Below are positions 16,735-24,614 of a stretch of 37,980 nt of DNA, one piece after another; positions within the stretch are counted from its first letter, which is position 1, and each line of letters begins with the position of its first letter. The translations under genes and the position numbers were made by a program. A model generated the notes under the pieces. It searched no databases, was not told where the DNA came from, and worked only from the letters and a program-made list of their open reading frames with translations. This DNA comes from Anaerotignum sp. (GTDB taxonomy: Bacteria > Bacillota > Clostridia > Lachnospirales > Anaerotignaceae): positions 1 through 37,980 of the forward strand of contig JAHHTX010000006.1 of assembly GCA_020024255.1 (NCBI GenBank), written 5' to 3'.

Positions 16735-16963
16735 CAGAATGTCGCAAAAGTCGTTTTTATCCCTTTTGGAAAATGCGGAAGGGGTTGGGAAACGAAGGGT
16801 TTCCCAAATGGAATCCGCAATGGGAATTCACTTCCCATGAAGAAAAGCAGAAGTTTCAAGGCTTTTTTGCCCTTGGAACTTCTGCTTTATTCTTCTGTCT
16901 GCTCGTCAAAGCCTTGAATGGAATGAAGCTTTGACGAAGGGGGACGACTTTGTCGGCACCCTC
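16735..16963 (+). repeat. Repeat element copy C (full length, 229 bp)
   Basis: This full-length family member has terminal inverted repeats TGTCGCAAAAGTCG (left) and TGCCGACAAAGTCG (right, reversed). Internal stem-loops are, in order: TTGGGAAAC/GTTTCCCAA inside a GCGGA/TCCGC stem, TGGGAA/TTCCCA, AGCAGAAGTT/AACTTCTGCT, and a GTCAAAGC/GCTTTGAC stem. It is flanked on both sides by the same terminator hairpin. No credible protein is encoded. Confidence 0.88.
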
Positions 16964-16995
16964 AGAGGTATCTGCGAAAACGGATACCTCTTTTT
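16964..16995 (+). terminator. Functional terminator of the thi operon (right hairpin copy)
   Basis: The palindrome AGAGGTATC...GATACCTCT is followed by a T-run (16991-16995). It is nearly identical to 16707-16734 on the other side of repeat copy C, but only this copy keeps the U-tract needed for termination. Confidence 0.85.
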
Positions 16996-17077
16996 GCAGC
17001 TGATAGATGTACGGGAGAGAGGGAAAACTGGATTTGGCTGAAAGTTTCCTTATATACTGATGTCACAATGACAGAAC

Positions 17078-17117
17078 AAAAACCCTGTAGGACGAGATAG
17101 TTTTGGTCTTACAGGGT
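17078..17117 (-). terminator. Terminator of the rpoN-mocR unit, overlapping the stop codon
   Basis: On the minus strand ACCCTGTAAGAC pairs with GTCCTACAGGGT (one mismatch), followed by five T. The upstream arm contains the last two sense codons and the TAA stop of the MocR-type gene, so coding and termination signals overlap. Confidence 0.82.
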
Positions 17118-18557
17118 ATTTTCAGATTCTATTTCCGTTTCCATTTCTTGTATGGTTTCGCCTATGCGTTTCATGCCTACTTCAATTTTATCATCGGTGA
17201 GAGCGGCAAAACTCAGGCGGATATGGTGGTTTTCTGCACTGCCAATATAAAACTGACTGCCCGGGGAAACCAATACGTTTTTTTCCAACATACGGTTGCA
17301 CAACGGTTCTGCTTTTACGGAATCCGGCAGTTTCAGCCACAGATTGACACCGCCCTTGGGCTGGAAAAAGGATACAGAAGAAGGCAGGTATTTTGCAGCC
17401 ATGGAAATGACCTTTCTGTATTTTTCGCTGCCATAGTGGCGAACTGCATTGGCATGGTTTTCCCAACCGTTTTCCTGCAAATATTGTGCCAAGGCTTTCT
17501 GGATAAAGCCGGAGGTGGAAATATCTGTTGTATACTTTGCTTTTACCACATCACTTTGTATCCGTTTTGGTAGTACCATCAGCCCCATACGCAGCCCCGG
17601 CATGAGAATTTTGGAAAAACTTTTAATATAAATAACTCGGTTTTTATAATCCAATGCTTTTAAAGGAGTAGGTGTGACTTTATCATAATGAAAATCATAG
17701 AAATTATCTTCTTCGATTATATAGGTGTCATATTTTTCTGCAAGCTCCAATAATTTCCGTTTCTTTTCCATTGAGTAGGAAATGCCCGTTGGGGTCTGAA
17801 AATATGCCATAACGTAGATAAAACGGGGATGGTATAGCTTTAGCAAGTCCTCTAACCGTTCCATTTGCAGACCGTCCTCCTCCAATGGAATTTCCGTAAG
17901 TTTTGCCCCGCGGGAAAGAAATGCTCCTGCCGCCCCATAAAAGGTGGGTTTTTCTACAAAAACAATATCTCCATAGCTTAACAGGGCTTTGGAAATGATG
18001 TCAATGCCCTGCTGTGCACCAGAGATAATTTGCACATGATCCGCAGTAGTTTGTATGCCGTAAGATGCAAGGTAGCGACACAAAATCTGCCGCAGGGGTT
18101 CATAGCCCATACTGTCTGTATAACCGAAAGCTCCGCCCTGCTCATTGTCCAGTATTTCGTTAAAGGCTTTTTTAAAAGCATCTACAGGGAATAAGGTATT
18201 GGGCAGTGAGGTTAAGGTGAAATTGATGGCATTATCTAAAGAAGGCTGATGTTCAAAAGCTTCTATATTTTTATTGACAACAGGTGTGGGGATTTCTTCT
18301 ATGGGAAGGGGAGAAATATATGTGCCACTACCTACACGGGAATAGACAATCTGCTTTTGTTCCAAGTATTTATATGCGGTGACTACGGTAACAGGATTTA
18401 TGCCTAAGTGTTCCGCCAGTTTACGAATGGGCGGCAGTTTGCTGTTGGCAGAAAGAACGCCCTCTTTGGCAAGAGAGGCAATGCTGTCAGCAAGCTGTTT
18501 ATACAAAGGAATATTTCGGTCTTTCTGTAGTAAAATATGTAAAATTTCTTCTGTCAT
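17109..18557 (-). CDS. MocR-family PLP-dependent transcriptional regulator (GntR-type HTH)
   Basis: This 482-aa fusion has an N-terminal GntR winged helix (residues about 10-75; LPPIRKLAEHLGINPVTVVT) and a class I aminotransferase fold. The PLP Lys lies in YIKSFSKILMPGLRMG near residue 312, with VEKPTFYGAAGAF and EEDNFYDFHYD also present. MocR proteins bind PLP and regulate genes of vitamin B6, GABA, taurine or amino acid metabolism; no such target is adjacent. GGAGAG precedes the ATG. It sits 21 nt downstream of rpoN and probably shares its transcript, an uncommon pairing. The binding-site target cannot be assigned. Confidence 0.92.
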   Translation of the reverse strand: MTEEILHILLQKDRNIPLYKQLADSIASLAKEGVLSANSKLPPIRKLAEHLGINPVTVVTAYKYLEQKQIVYSRVGSGTYISPLPIEEIPTPVVNKNIEAFEHQPSLDNAINFTLTSLPNTLFPVDAFKKAFNEILDNEQGGAFGYTDSMGYEPLRQILCRYLASYGIQTTADHVQIISGAQQGIDIISKALLSYGDIVFVEKPTFYGAAGAFLSRGAKLTEIPLEEDGLQMERLEDLLKLYHPRFIYVMAYFQTPTGISYSMEKKRKLLELAEKYDTYIIEEDNFYDFHYDKVTPTPLKALDYKNRVIYIKSFSKILMPGLRMGLMVLPKRIQSDVVKAKYTTDISTSGFIQKALAQYLQENGWENHANAVRHYGSEKYRKVISMAAKYLPSSVSFFQPKGGVNLWLKLPDSVKAEPLCNRMLEKNVLVSPGSQFYIGSAENHHIRLSFAALTDDKIEVGMKRIGETIQEMETEIESENTL

Positions 18558-18578
18558 ATGGCTCTCCTTTCTTCTGCC

Positions 18579-19940
18579 TTAGCGATGATACCGCTTTCTT
18601 TGGGCAGTGTTTGGTATTTGTAGCAGTTCCCGATACTTTGCTATGGTTCTTCTGGAAACATCAATGCCTTGTTTTTGCAATTTTTCCATCAACATTCTGT
18701 CACTAAGGGGATGGGCTTTATCTTCCTGTTCGATAAGGGTGCGGATTTGCCTGCGGATGTAGCTTGTGGAAATCTGCTTTTTGCCATGTGCCAACCCTTT
18801 GATGAAAAAATACGAAAGAGGGAAAGTACCTTTTTCGCATTGCAGGTATTTATCTTTTACGGCACGGCTGACTGTGGACAGATGTATGTGCAGTTCTTCG
18901 GCAATGTCCTGCATTCGCAAAGGGGCAAGTTCACCTTTTGGCAAAAGAAAGAAATTCCTCTGTGCCGATACAATGGCTTTTGTGGTTTTTCGCAGCGTTT
19001 CTTCTCTACGGTTAACACACTGTACTGCCCATTCTGCCTGCCGCAGTTTCTGCATGATATAGGCTTTTGTTTCTTTTGGCAAATCTTGGCGGAGTAATTT
19101 TTTATACCCAGAATGAACAAAAAGCCGTGGTGCTTTTCCAGAATTGACGACAACAATTAAGTCAGTTTCCTTTTTTTGTACATAGACATCAGGCAGAATG
19201 TATTCCACAGGCAGATGACTGGAAAAGCCATTTCCCGGCTTTGGCTGACAGGCTTTGATTTCCGTCAGGGCATCTGTCAAAGCATTTGCAGACAAATGCA
19301 GTTTTTTTGCAATATGGGAAAGGTGGTTTTTGCCAAGGTCTTCCAGATGGGACTGCACAATGGCTTGTGCCGTTGTTGAGGCATTTTTCTGTTGCAGCTG
19401 AATCAAAAGACATTCTTTAAGATTTCTTGCACCTACGCCTGAAGGTTCTAAAGACTGTAAAAGACGAAGTGTTTCTTCGGCATAAGGTGAAGAAAGATGA
19501 AATTTTATCATGGCGGTTTCCAAAGCATCTGCTTCCAGATAGCCGCTTTCCATAATGTTTTCTGCCAAAAAACGCAGCACTTGTTTGTTTTTCTGATTTA
19601 CAGAAAGTATATTGATTTGGAACAGCAGATATTCCCGAAGTCCCATATCCTCTTTTTTTCTGCATATGTTATTTTCCTGTTCATTTTCGCTGTCAAATTC
19701 TTTTTGGTTGTAACCGGGGTTTTGTTCGTCTGCATTTTGCAGCCATTCCAGTTTTTGCAGCAATGTGTCGTCTTTTTCCGAAAAAATGGTATCTTCTTCC
19801 CACTCAAGAAGCGGATTTTCTTCGGCAATTTCTCTCAGATATGTGGAAAGAGCCAGAGTATTCATTTGCAGAATTTTTGCTGATTGCTGCATTTTAGGGG
19901 AAAGAACTTGTTTTTGTTGTGTCTGCAAAGACAAATCCAA
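18579..19940 (-). CDS. rpoN: RNA polymerase sigma-54 factor
   Basis: This 453-aa sigma-54 has the N-terminal activator-interacting region (LQTQQKQVLSPKMQQSA, then ENPLLEW), an acidic linker, the core-binding region, an HTH (LHIHLSTVSRAVKDKYL) and the C-terminal RpoN box VSRRTIAKYRELL. The TTG at 19940 is chosen: it begins the family-typical MDLSLQ, and GGAAGGTG lies about 6 nt upstream. The frame extends to an ATG at 20000, but that ATG overlaps the predicted -10 element and has no ribosome binding site. No enhancer-binding activator is in the window. It is followed by the MocR-type gene. Confidence 0.93.
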   Translation of the reverse strand: MDLSLQTQQKQVLSPKMQQSAKILQMNTLALSTYLREIAEENPLLEWEEDTIFSEKDDTLLQKLEWLQNADEQNPGYNQKEFDSENEQENNICRKKEDMGLREYLLFQINILSVNQKNKQVLRFLAENIMESGYLEADALETAMIKFHLSSPYAEETLRLLQSLEPSGVGARNLKECLLIQLQQKNASTTAQAIVQSHLEDLGKNHLSHIAKKLHLSANALTDALTEIKACQPKPGNGFSSHLPVEYILPDVYVQKKETDLIVVVNSGKAPRLFVHSGYKKLLRQDLPKETKAYIMQKLRQAEWAVQCVNRREETLRKTTKAIVSAQRNFFLLPKGELAPLRMQDIAEELHIHLSTVSRAVKDKYLQCEKGTFPLSYFFIKGLAHGKKQISTSYIRRQIRTLIEQEDKAHPLSDRMLMEKLQKQGIDVSRRTIAKYRELLQIPNTAQRKRYHR

Positions 19941-19963
19941 AACAATCACCTTCCTTTTTTGCG

Positions 19964-19979
19964 TTTGGCAAGTGCCAAA
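19964..19979. promoter_or_regulatory. Palindromic operator-like site upstream of rpoN
   Basis: The 16-nt perfect palindrome TTTGGCAAGTGCCAAA (7-bp arms, 2-nt centre) lies between the predicted rpoN transcription start and its TTG start codon. That is the place for an operator or roadblock. It does not fit a -24/-12 sigma-54 promoter. The cognate factor is unknown. Confidence 0.5.
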
Positions 19980-19990
19980 AGATTGCTTAT

Positions 19991-20019
19991 AGTTTATCAT
20001 ACTCTGTGCTATCCTTCAA
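19991..20019 (-). promoter_or_regulatory. Predicted rpoN promoter
   Basis: On the minus strand, TTGAAG (plus 20014-20019) and TAAACT (plus 19991-19996) are separated by 17 nt. The start would fall near 19984, upstream of the palindrome and the TTG start codon. Confidence 0.5.
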
Positions 20020-20360
20020 GTCAGGGCAGGAGTGAAAAAGAAACAGAAAATCCTTTATTTTCCTTAGCCCTCCTTAAATATTTTAGAAGAAAGCCAAAAT
20101 CTTTTTATGAATAGGCAAAGATGCCAGAATTTAGGAAGGATTTATGGTAATAACTCCTCATTTACTTTTTGCAGGAATGAGAGTACACTATTAGAGAAGG
20201 AAATCTATACATAAAGACAGGGCTTTGGATACTTACTTTTTAAAATATGGATAAATATAACACATAATTTTATTTAGGAAGGAAACAAGTATCAATTATG
20301 CAGATTTCCCTTGTTTTTTGGATGAAAATCACTTTTTTATATTTTTTCTGCAAAAAAATA
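20020..20360. other. Intergenic stretch between rpoN and the rnf promoter
   Basis: A/T-rich sequence without a supported gene. A 16-codon open frame (ATG at 20144, stop ending 20194) has AGGAAGG just upstream, but nothing else supports translation. No terminator or known RNA motif is evident. Confidence 0.35.
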
Positions 20361-20374
20361 TTGTGAAATTTTCA
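20361..20374 (+). promoter_or_regulatory. Rex-like half-site upstream of the rnf promoter
   Basis: TTGTGAAATTTTCA matches one half of the Gram-positive Rex operator (TTGTGAA-N4-TTCACAA) and contains an 11-bp palindrome, TGAAATTTTCA. The second half is degenerate. It lies just upstream of the predicted -35 region, and redox control of rnf by Rex would make sense, but the match is weak. Confidence 0.3.
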
Positions 20375-20392
20375 TTTTTGTATTAAAATATT

Positions 20393-20403
20393 GCTGTTAT
20401 AAT
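20393..20403 (+). promoter_or_regulatory. Predicted rnf operon promoter (extended -10)
   Basis: A perfect TATAAT (20398-20403) is preceded by TGT, giving an extended -10 (TGnTATAAT), which would compensate for a poor -35. It predicts a leader of roughly 95 nt before rnfC. Confidence 0.5.
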
Positions 20404-20503
20404 ATAGCTGTATTTTTATAAAGTATAACCAATCCAAGCGTTTTCAGTACAATGCTTGTCTTTTGTGCTGTAAATGCAAAATCACTTGACAGAGGGGGAT
20501 ATT

Positions 20504-21883
20504 ATGCAAGCTTTAACGTTTAAACGTGGAGTTCACCCGCCTGATGGAAAAGCGCTTTCCGCAGAAAAGCCGATTCAGGTGATACTCCCAAAAGAAAACT
20601 CTGAATTGTTCTATCCCATGTCCCAGCACATCGGGGCTCCCTGTGAGCCTTTGGTAGCTGTTGGCGATTATGTAAAGGTAGGACAGAAAATCGCTGAGTC
20701 ACCTGCATTTATGTCTTCTCCTATCTTTGCCAGTGTTTCTGGTGAAGTTGTGGATATTAGACCTATGCTGGTTCCCGGCGGTGCAACGGTAAAGTCTATC
20801 GTTGTAAAAAATGATGGCAAGATGGAAGAAATCGAAGGGCTGAATGAAGGCAAGGATTACACCACAATGTCCAACGACGAAATTCTGGCAGCAATTAAAG
20901 ATGCCGGTGTTGTAGGTCTGGGTGGTGCTGGTTTCCCAACACATGTGAAACTGAATCCTCCCAAAGATACACCTATCGACCATATCCTCATCAATGCGGC
21001 AGAATGTGAACCTTATCTCACTTGTGACTACCGTCTGATGCTGGAAGAACCGGAAAGAATCGTAAGAGGTTTACAGATTATGCTGAAACTGCACCCCAAT
21101 GCAAAGGGCGTAATCGGTATCGAAACAAACAAGCCAAAGGCTATTGAATCCATGACAAAGGCTTGTGAAGGTATTGATAACATTACAGTGCAGCCTCTGG
21201 TAACAAAGTTCCCACAGGGTTCTGAAAAACACCTGATTTATGCTGTTACAAAGAGAGAAGTAAAATCTGGTGCGTTGCCTGCAAGTGCAGGATGTATTGT
21301 TGATAACGTAGATACAGTTCTTGCTATCGAAAGGGCAATCTGCAAAGGCAGACCACTGATGAGAAGAATCGTCACTGTATCCGGTAGTGCCATCAAAAAT
21401 CCTGGCAACTACAAAATCAGAATCGGTATGACACTGAGAGATTTGGTAGATGCCATTGGCGGTTTCAAGGAAGATACACCTCCCGTGAAGCTAATTGCCG
21501 GCGGTCCTATGATGGGTCCTACTTTGTATACTTTGGACGTTGCATCTGTAAAGACAACTTCCGGTCTTCTGTGCTTTACAAAAGATGAAGCATATATACC
21601 GGAAGAAAGAAACTGTATTCGTTGTGGTAAGTGTGTAGATCATTGTCCTATGGGTCTTATGCCCTTCATGCTGAATGCTTTATCACTGAAAGGTGATGGC
21701 GAAGGTTTCGTAAAACATCATGGGCTTGACTGTATCGAATGCGGCAGCTGTTCTTATGAATGTCCTGCAAAACGCCAGTTAGCACAGTCAATCCGTGCAA
21801 CAAAGAAAATCGAATCAGGCAAAAAGGCTGCTGCAAAAGCAAAAGCTGACGCAGAAGCGAAAGCAAAAGCCGAAAAGAACTGA
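20504..21883 (+). CDS. rnfC: Rnf complex subunit RnfC
   Basis: This peripheral NADH/FMN-binding subunit of the Rnf ferredoxin:NAD+ oxidoreductase couples electron flow to Na+ or H+ pumping. The 459-aa protein starts QALTFKRGVHPPDGK, has the flavin/NADH region GVVGLGGAGFPTHVKL, and two 4Fe-4S motifs, CIRCGKCVDHCP (about residue 369) and CIECGSCSYECP (about 409). It ends in an Ala/Lys-rich tail. The start at 20504 has AGGGGG upstream; an in-frame ATG 10 codons earlier lacks one and lies outside the conserved N-terminus. It is first of a complete C-D-G-E-A-B operon. Confidence 0.96.
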   Translation: MQALTFKRGVHPPDGKALSAEKPIQVILPKENSELFYPMSQHIGAPCEPLVAVGDYVKVGQKIAESPAFMSSPIFASVSGEVVDIRPMLVPGGATVKSIVVKNDGKMEEIEGLNEGKDYTTMSNDEILAAIKDAGVVGLGGAGFPTHVKLNPPKDTPIDHILINAAECEPYLTCDYRLMLEEPERIVRGLQIMLKLHPNAKGVIGIETNKPKAIESMTKACEGIDNITVQPLVTKFPQGSEKHLIYAVTKREVKSGALPASAGCIVDNVDTVLAIERAICKGRPLMRRIVTVSGSAIKNPGNYKIRIGMTLRDLVDAIGGFKEDTPPVKLIAGGPMMGPTLYTLDVASVKTTSGLLCFTKDEAYIPEERNCIRCGKCVDHCPMGLMPFMLNALSLKGDGEGFVKHHGLDCIECGSCSYECPAKRQLAQSIRATKKIESGKKAAAKAKADAEAKAKAEKN

Positions 21884-21903
21884 TAGAAGGGGGAGAATAA
21901 AGA

Positions 21904-22863
21904 ATGTCTAATTTTGTAGTATCCGGTACCCCTCATGTGCGTTCTAAAGAATCTATTCAGAGTATCATGCGTGATGTAATCATCGCATTGATTCCTGCAA
22001 CAGCGATGGGTATTTATTATTTTGGTACGAGAGCACTTCTGCTTATTGCCGTATCTATTATTTCCAGTGTAGTCTTTGAATGGCTGTACGAAGCACTTTT
22101 GAAAAAGCCCATTACAATCAGCGATTTGTCTGCTGTGGTAACCGGTCTTTTGCTGGCAATGAACCTGCCTGCATCTGCACCTGTCTGGGTTCCTATTGTG
22201 GGTAGTGCATTTTCCATTATTTTTGCAAAACAGCTTTTCGGCGGTCTGGGTCAAAATTTCATCAACCCGGCATTGGCAGGTCGTGCATTTCTGTTGGCAT
22301 CTTATCCCACAGAAATGACAACATGGACAGCACCTGTTGGTTTTAGTGGTGCAGAGGCTGTTACTGTGGCAACACCCTTGGCTGAACTGAAACAGGGAAT
22401 TATGCCAGCAGCAAGCTTGCAGGATGTACTGATTGGTAACATTGGCGGATGTATCGGTGAAACTTGTGCAATCGCATTGATCGTTGGTGGCATCTATCTG
22501 ATTGTGAAACACGTTATCAGTTGGAAAGTTCCTGTAATCTACATTGCAACTGTATTTGTACTGTCTGCGGCAATTGGCAGAAAAGGTCTGCGTGTTCCCG
22601 TTTACGAATTATTCGTAGGTGGTTTGATGTTGGGTGCATTCTTCATGGCAACCGACTACGCATCTTCTCCTGTTACACCAAAGGGACAGATTATATTTGC
22701 ACTGGGCTGTGGCCTGATCACGACATTGATTAGAGTATTTGGTGGCTACCCTGAAGGTGTATCCTACTCTATTTTGATTATGAATCTGGCTGTACCTCTG
22801 ATTGAAAGATTTACAGAACCTAAAATCTTCGGTGCATTGCCTAAAGTAAAGGAGGCGAAATAA
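21904..22863 (+). CDS. rnfD: Rnf complex subunit RnfD
   Basis: This 319-aa integral membrane subunit has about nine TM helices. Covalent FMN attachment is expected at the Thr of TVATPLAEL, which stands in the position of the (S/T)GAT motif of other RnfD/NqrB proteins. Other segments are AVVTGLLLAMNLPASAP, QNFINPALAGRAFLL and the late GGYPEGVSYSILIMN. GGGGGAG precedes the ATG. It forms part of the ion-translocating core with RnfE, RnfA and RnfG. The next gene starts 2 nt after its stop. Confidence 0.95.
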   Translation: MSNFVVSGTPHVRSKESIQSIMRDVIIALIPATAMGIYYFGTRALLLIAVSIISSVVFEWLYEALLKKPITISDLSAVVTGLLLAMNLPASAPVWVPIVGSAFSIIFAKQLFGGLGQNFINPALAGRAFLLASYPTEMTTWTAPVGFSGAEAVTVATPLAELKQGIMPAASLQDVLIGNIGGCIGETCAIALIVGGIYLIVKHVISWKVPVIYIATVFVLSAAIGRKGLRVPVYELFVGGLMLGAFFMATDYASSPVTPKGQIIFALGCGLITTLIRVFGGYPEGVSYSILIMNLAVPLIERFTEPKIFGALPKVKEAK

Positions 22864-22865
22864 GC

Positions 22866-23402
22866 ATGAACACAAAAGAAGTTGTAAAACCCGCACTTGT
22901 GCTTTTGCTGATTTCCGCAGTTGCTGCGGCTTGCCTCGGTGCGGTTTCCGAAATTACCAAGGAACCCATTGATCAGCAGGCAAAAAAAACACTGAATGAA
23001 TCCATGAAGGCAGTTATGCCAGAAGCATCTTCCTTTGAAGAATTGGAAGTGGAAAAGGAAGGTACCATTACAGCAGTATATCAGGCTGATAACGGCGGCT
23101 TTGTTCTGACAACAGAACCTAGCGGTTTCGGCGGTGCTGTAAAGACAATGGTAGGTATTGATGCAGAAGGCGTGATCACAGGTCTTCGTGTAACAGGTCA
23201 TGCAGAAACACCAGGTCTTGGTGCAAAAGCAACAGACCCCAGCTTCTATGAACAGTTCGGAGGAAAATCCGGCACAGTAACAGTAACAAAAGATGGCGGC
23301 GAAATCGTGCCTATCACAAGTGCAACAATTACATCCAGAGCAGTTTGCAGCGGTGCACAGGAAGCTTTGGACTGGGTCGCAGCGAATGGAGGTGCTAATT
23401 GA
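22866..23402 (+). CDS. rnfG: Rnf complex subunit RnfG (flavin-carrying)
   Basis: This 178-aa subunit has one N-terminal TM anchor (VVKPALVLLLISAVAAACLG) and an extracytoplasmic FMN-binding domain. The covalent FMN site is expected at a Thr within PITSATITSRAV, matching the S/TGATxS consensus of RnfG/NqrC. GLRVTGHAETPGLGAK is also family-typical. Its ribosome binding site (AAAGGAGG) lies within the end of rnfD, and its stop overlaps the rnfE start (TGATG). Confidence 0.94.
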   Translation: MNTKEVVKPALVLLLISAVAAACLGAVSEITKEPIDQQAKKTLNESMKAVMPEASSFEELEVEKEGTITAVYQADNGGFVLTTEPSGFGGAVKTMVGIDAEGVITGLRVTGHAETPGLGAKATDPSFYEQFGGKSGTVTVTKDGGEIVPITSATITSRAVCSGAQEALDWVAANGGAN

Positions 23403-24001
23403 TGGCTAACCCACTGAAAATTTTGAAAAACGGTATTATCAATGAAAACCCTACATTTGTTCAGGTTATCGGTATGTGTCCTACACTGGCTGTAACCAGT
23501 TCTGCGATCAATGGTATCGGTATGGGGCTTTCTACAATGGCAGTTCTGATTTTTGCGAATATCTTTGTATCTTTGTTGAGAAAAGTTATTCCTGATACAG
23601 TCAGAATTCCCTGTTTCATCGTTGTTATTGCAACATTTGTAACGATTATTGAATTTTTACTGAAAGCATATTTGCCTGCTCTGAATGCATCTTTGGGTCT
23701 TTATATCCCTCTGATTGTTGTTAACTGTATCATTCTGGCAAGAGCAGAAGCATTTGCTTCCAAAAATGGCCCTGTAGCATCTGCACTTGATGGTGTTGGT
23801 ATGGGTCTTGGTTTCACAATCGCTCTTGGCGTTTTGGGTCTGGTTCGTGAATTTATCGGTGCAGGTACACTGTTTGATTATCCTGTACTGCCTGAAGCAT
23901 TCCCTAAGACATTGCTGTTCGTTATGGCTCCGGGTGCATTCTTCACACTGGCTTGCCTGATGGCTGCTTTGAATCACTTCAGAAATAAAATGAAAGCATA
24001 A
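23402..24001 (+). CDS. rnfE: Rnf complex subunit RnfE
   Basis: This 199-aa integral membrane subunit has about six TM helices and is a paralogue of RnfA with pseudo-inverted topology. It begins ANPLKILKNGIINENPTFVQ with GMCPTLAVTSSAINGIGMG, typical of RnfE. The ATG at 23402 overlaps the rnfG stop by one base and has GGAGGTG 7 nt upstream; an in-frame TTG one codon earlier is less likely. Together with RnfA it holds the membrane iron-sulfur centre and electron path. Confidence 0.95.
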   Translation: MANPLKILKNGIINENPTFVQVIGMCPTLAVTSSAINGIGMGLSTMAVLIFANIFVSLLRKVIPDTVRIPCFIVVIATFVTIIEFLLKAYLPALNASLGLYIPLIVVNCIILARAEAFASKNGPVASALDGVGMGLGFTIALGVLGLVREFIGAGTLFDYPVLPEAFPKTLLFVMAPGAFFTLACLMAALNHFRNKMKA

Positions 24002-24016
24002 AGGAGGGGAAATTAA

Positions 24017-24595
24017 ATGAATCTGATCTTATTGGTTTTGGCTGGGATCTTCGTAAACAACTATGTTTTGTCCCAGTTCTTAGGTATCTGCCCCTTCCTT
24101 GGTGTTTCCAAGAAGGTAGATACAGCCGCCGGCATGGGCATGGCAGTTATCTTCGTTATGTCTTTGGCAGCAGCGGTAGCATGGTTGGTATATTCCCTGA
24201 TTTTGGTACCTCTGCACATTGAATATCTGTACAACATTGCCTTTATTCTGGTTATCGCATCTTTGGTACAGTTTGTAGAAATGTTCCTGAAAAAGGCTGC
24301 TCCTGCTCTGTATCAGGCACTGGGCGTATTCCTGCCTCTGATTACAACAAACTGTGCGGTTTTGGGTGTTGCCGTTCTGAATATGCAGAAAGGCTACGGT
24401 TTCATCGAATCCGTACTGAATGCCTTGGGTGGTGCTGCCGGTTTTGCTCTGGCAATCGTACTGTTTGCTGGTATTCGTGAAAGAATCGCTGATAATGATA
24501 CACCGAAAGCCTTCGATGGTTTCCCTATGGCTCTGCTGACAGCAGGTCTGATGTCCATCGCATTCCTTGGCTTCTCCGGTTTGATCAAACTTTAA
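24017..24595 (+). CDS. rnfA: Rnf complex subunit RnfA
   Basis: This 192-aa integral membrane subunit has about six TM helices. It has the conserved N-terminus NNYVLSQFLGICPFLGVSK and the LITTNCAVLGVAVLN segment, with conserved Cys residues that bind the membrane Fe-S centre shared with RnfE. AAGGAGGGG precedes the ATG. It sits between rnfE and rnfB in the usual clostridial order. Confidence 0.96.
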   Translation: MNLILLVLAGIFVNNYVLSQFLGICPFLGVSKKVDTAAGMGMAVIFVMSLAAAVAWLVYSLILVPLHIEYLYNIAFILVIASLVQFVEMFLKKAAPALYQALGVFLPLITTNCAVLGVAVLNMQKGYGFIESVLNALGGAAGFALAIVLFAGIRERIADNDTPKAFDGFPMALLTAGLMSIAFLGFSGLIKL

Positions 24596-24614
24596 TACAA
24601 GGAGAGTGACAAAA

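Noticed and set aside
16699..16917. Open frame across repeat copy C sharing a peptide (about 45 residues, with CGRGWETKGFPNG and KSRSFKAFLP) with copies D and E
   Set aside because: The similarity follows from the shared DNA repeat. Frames start differently in each copy, lack ribosome binding sites, and copy B breaks the frame upstream. Likely a spurious protein of the kind repeats generate.
19964..19979. Sigma-54-type -24/-12 promoter at the rpoN palindrome (TGGCAC present)
   Set aside because: The -12 GC element is not at the required spacing after TGGCAC, so an operator-like palindrome is the better reading.
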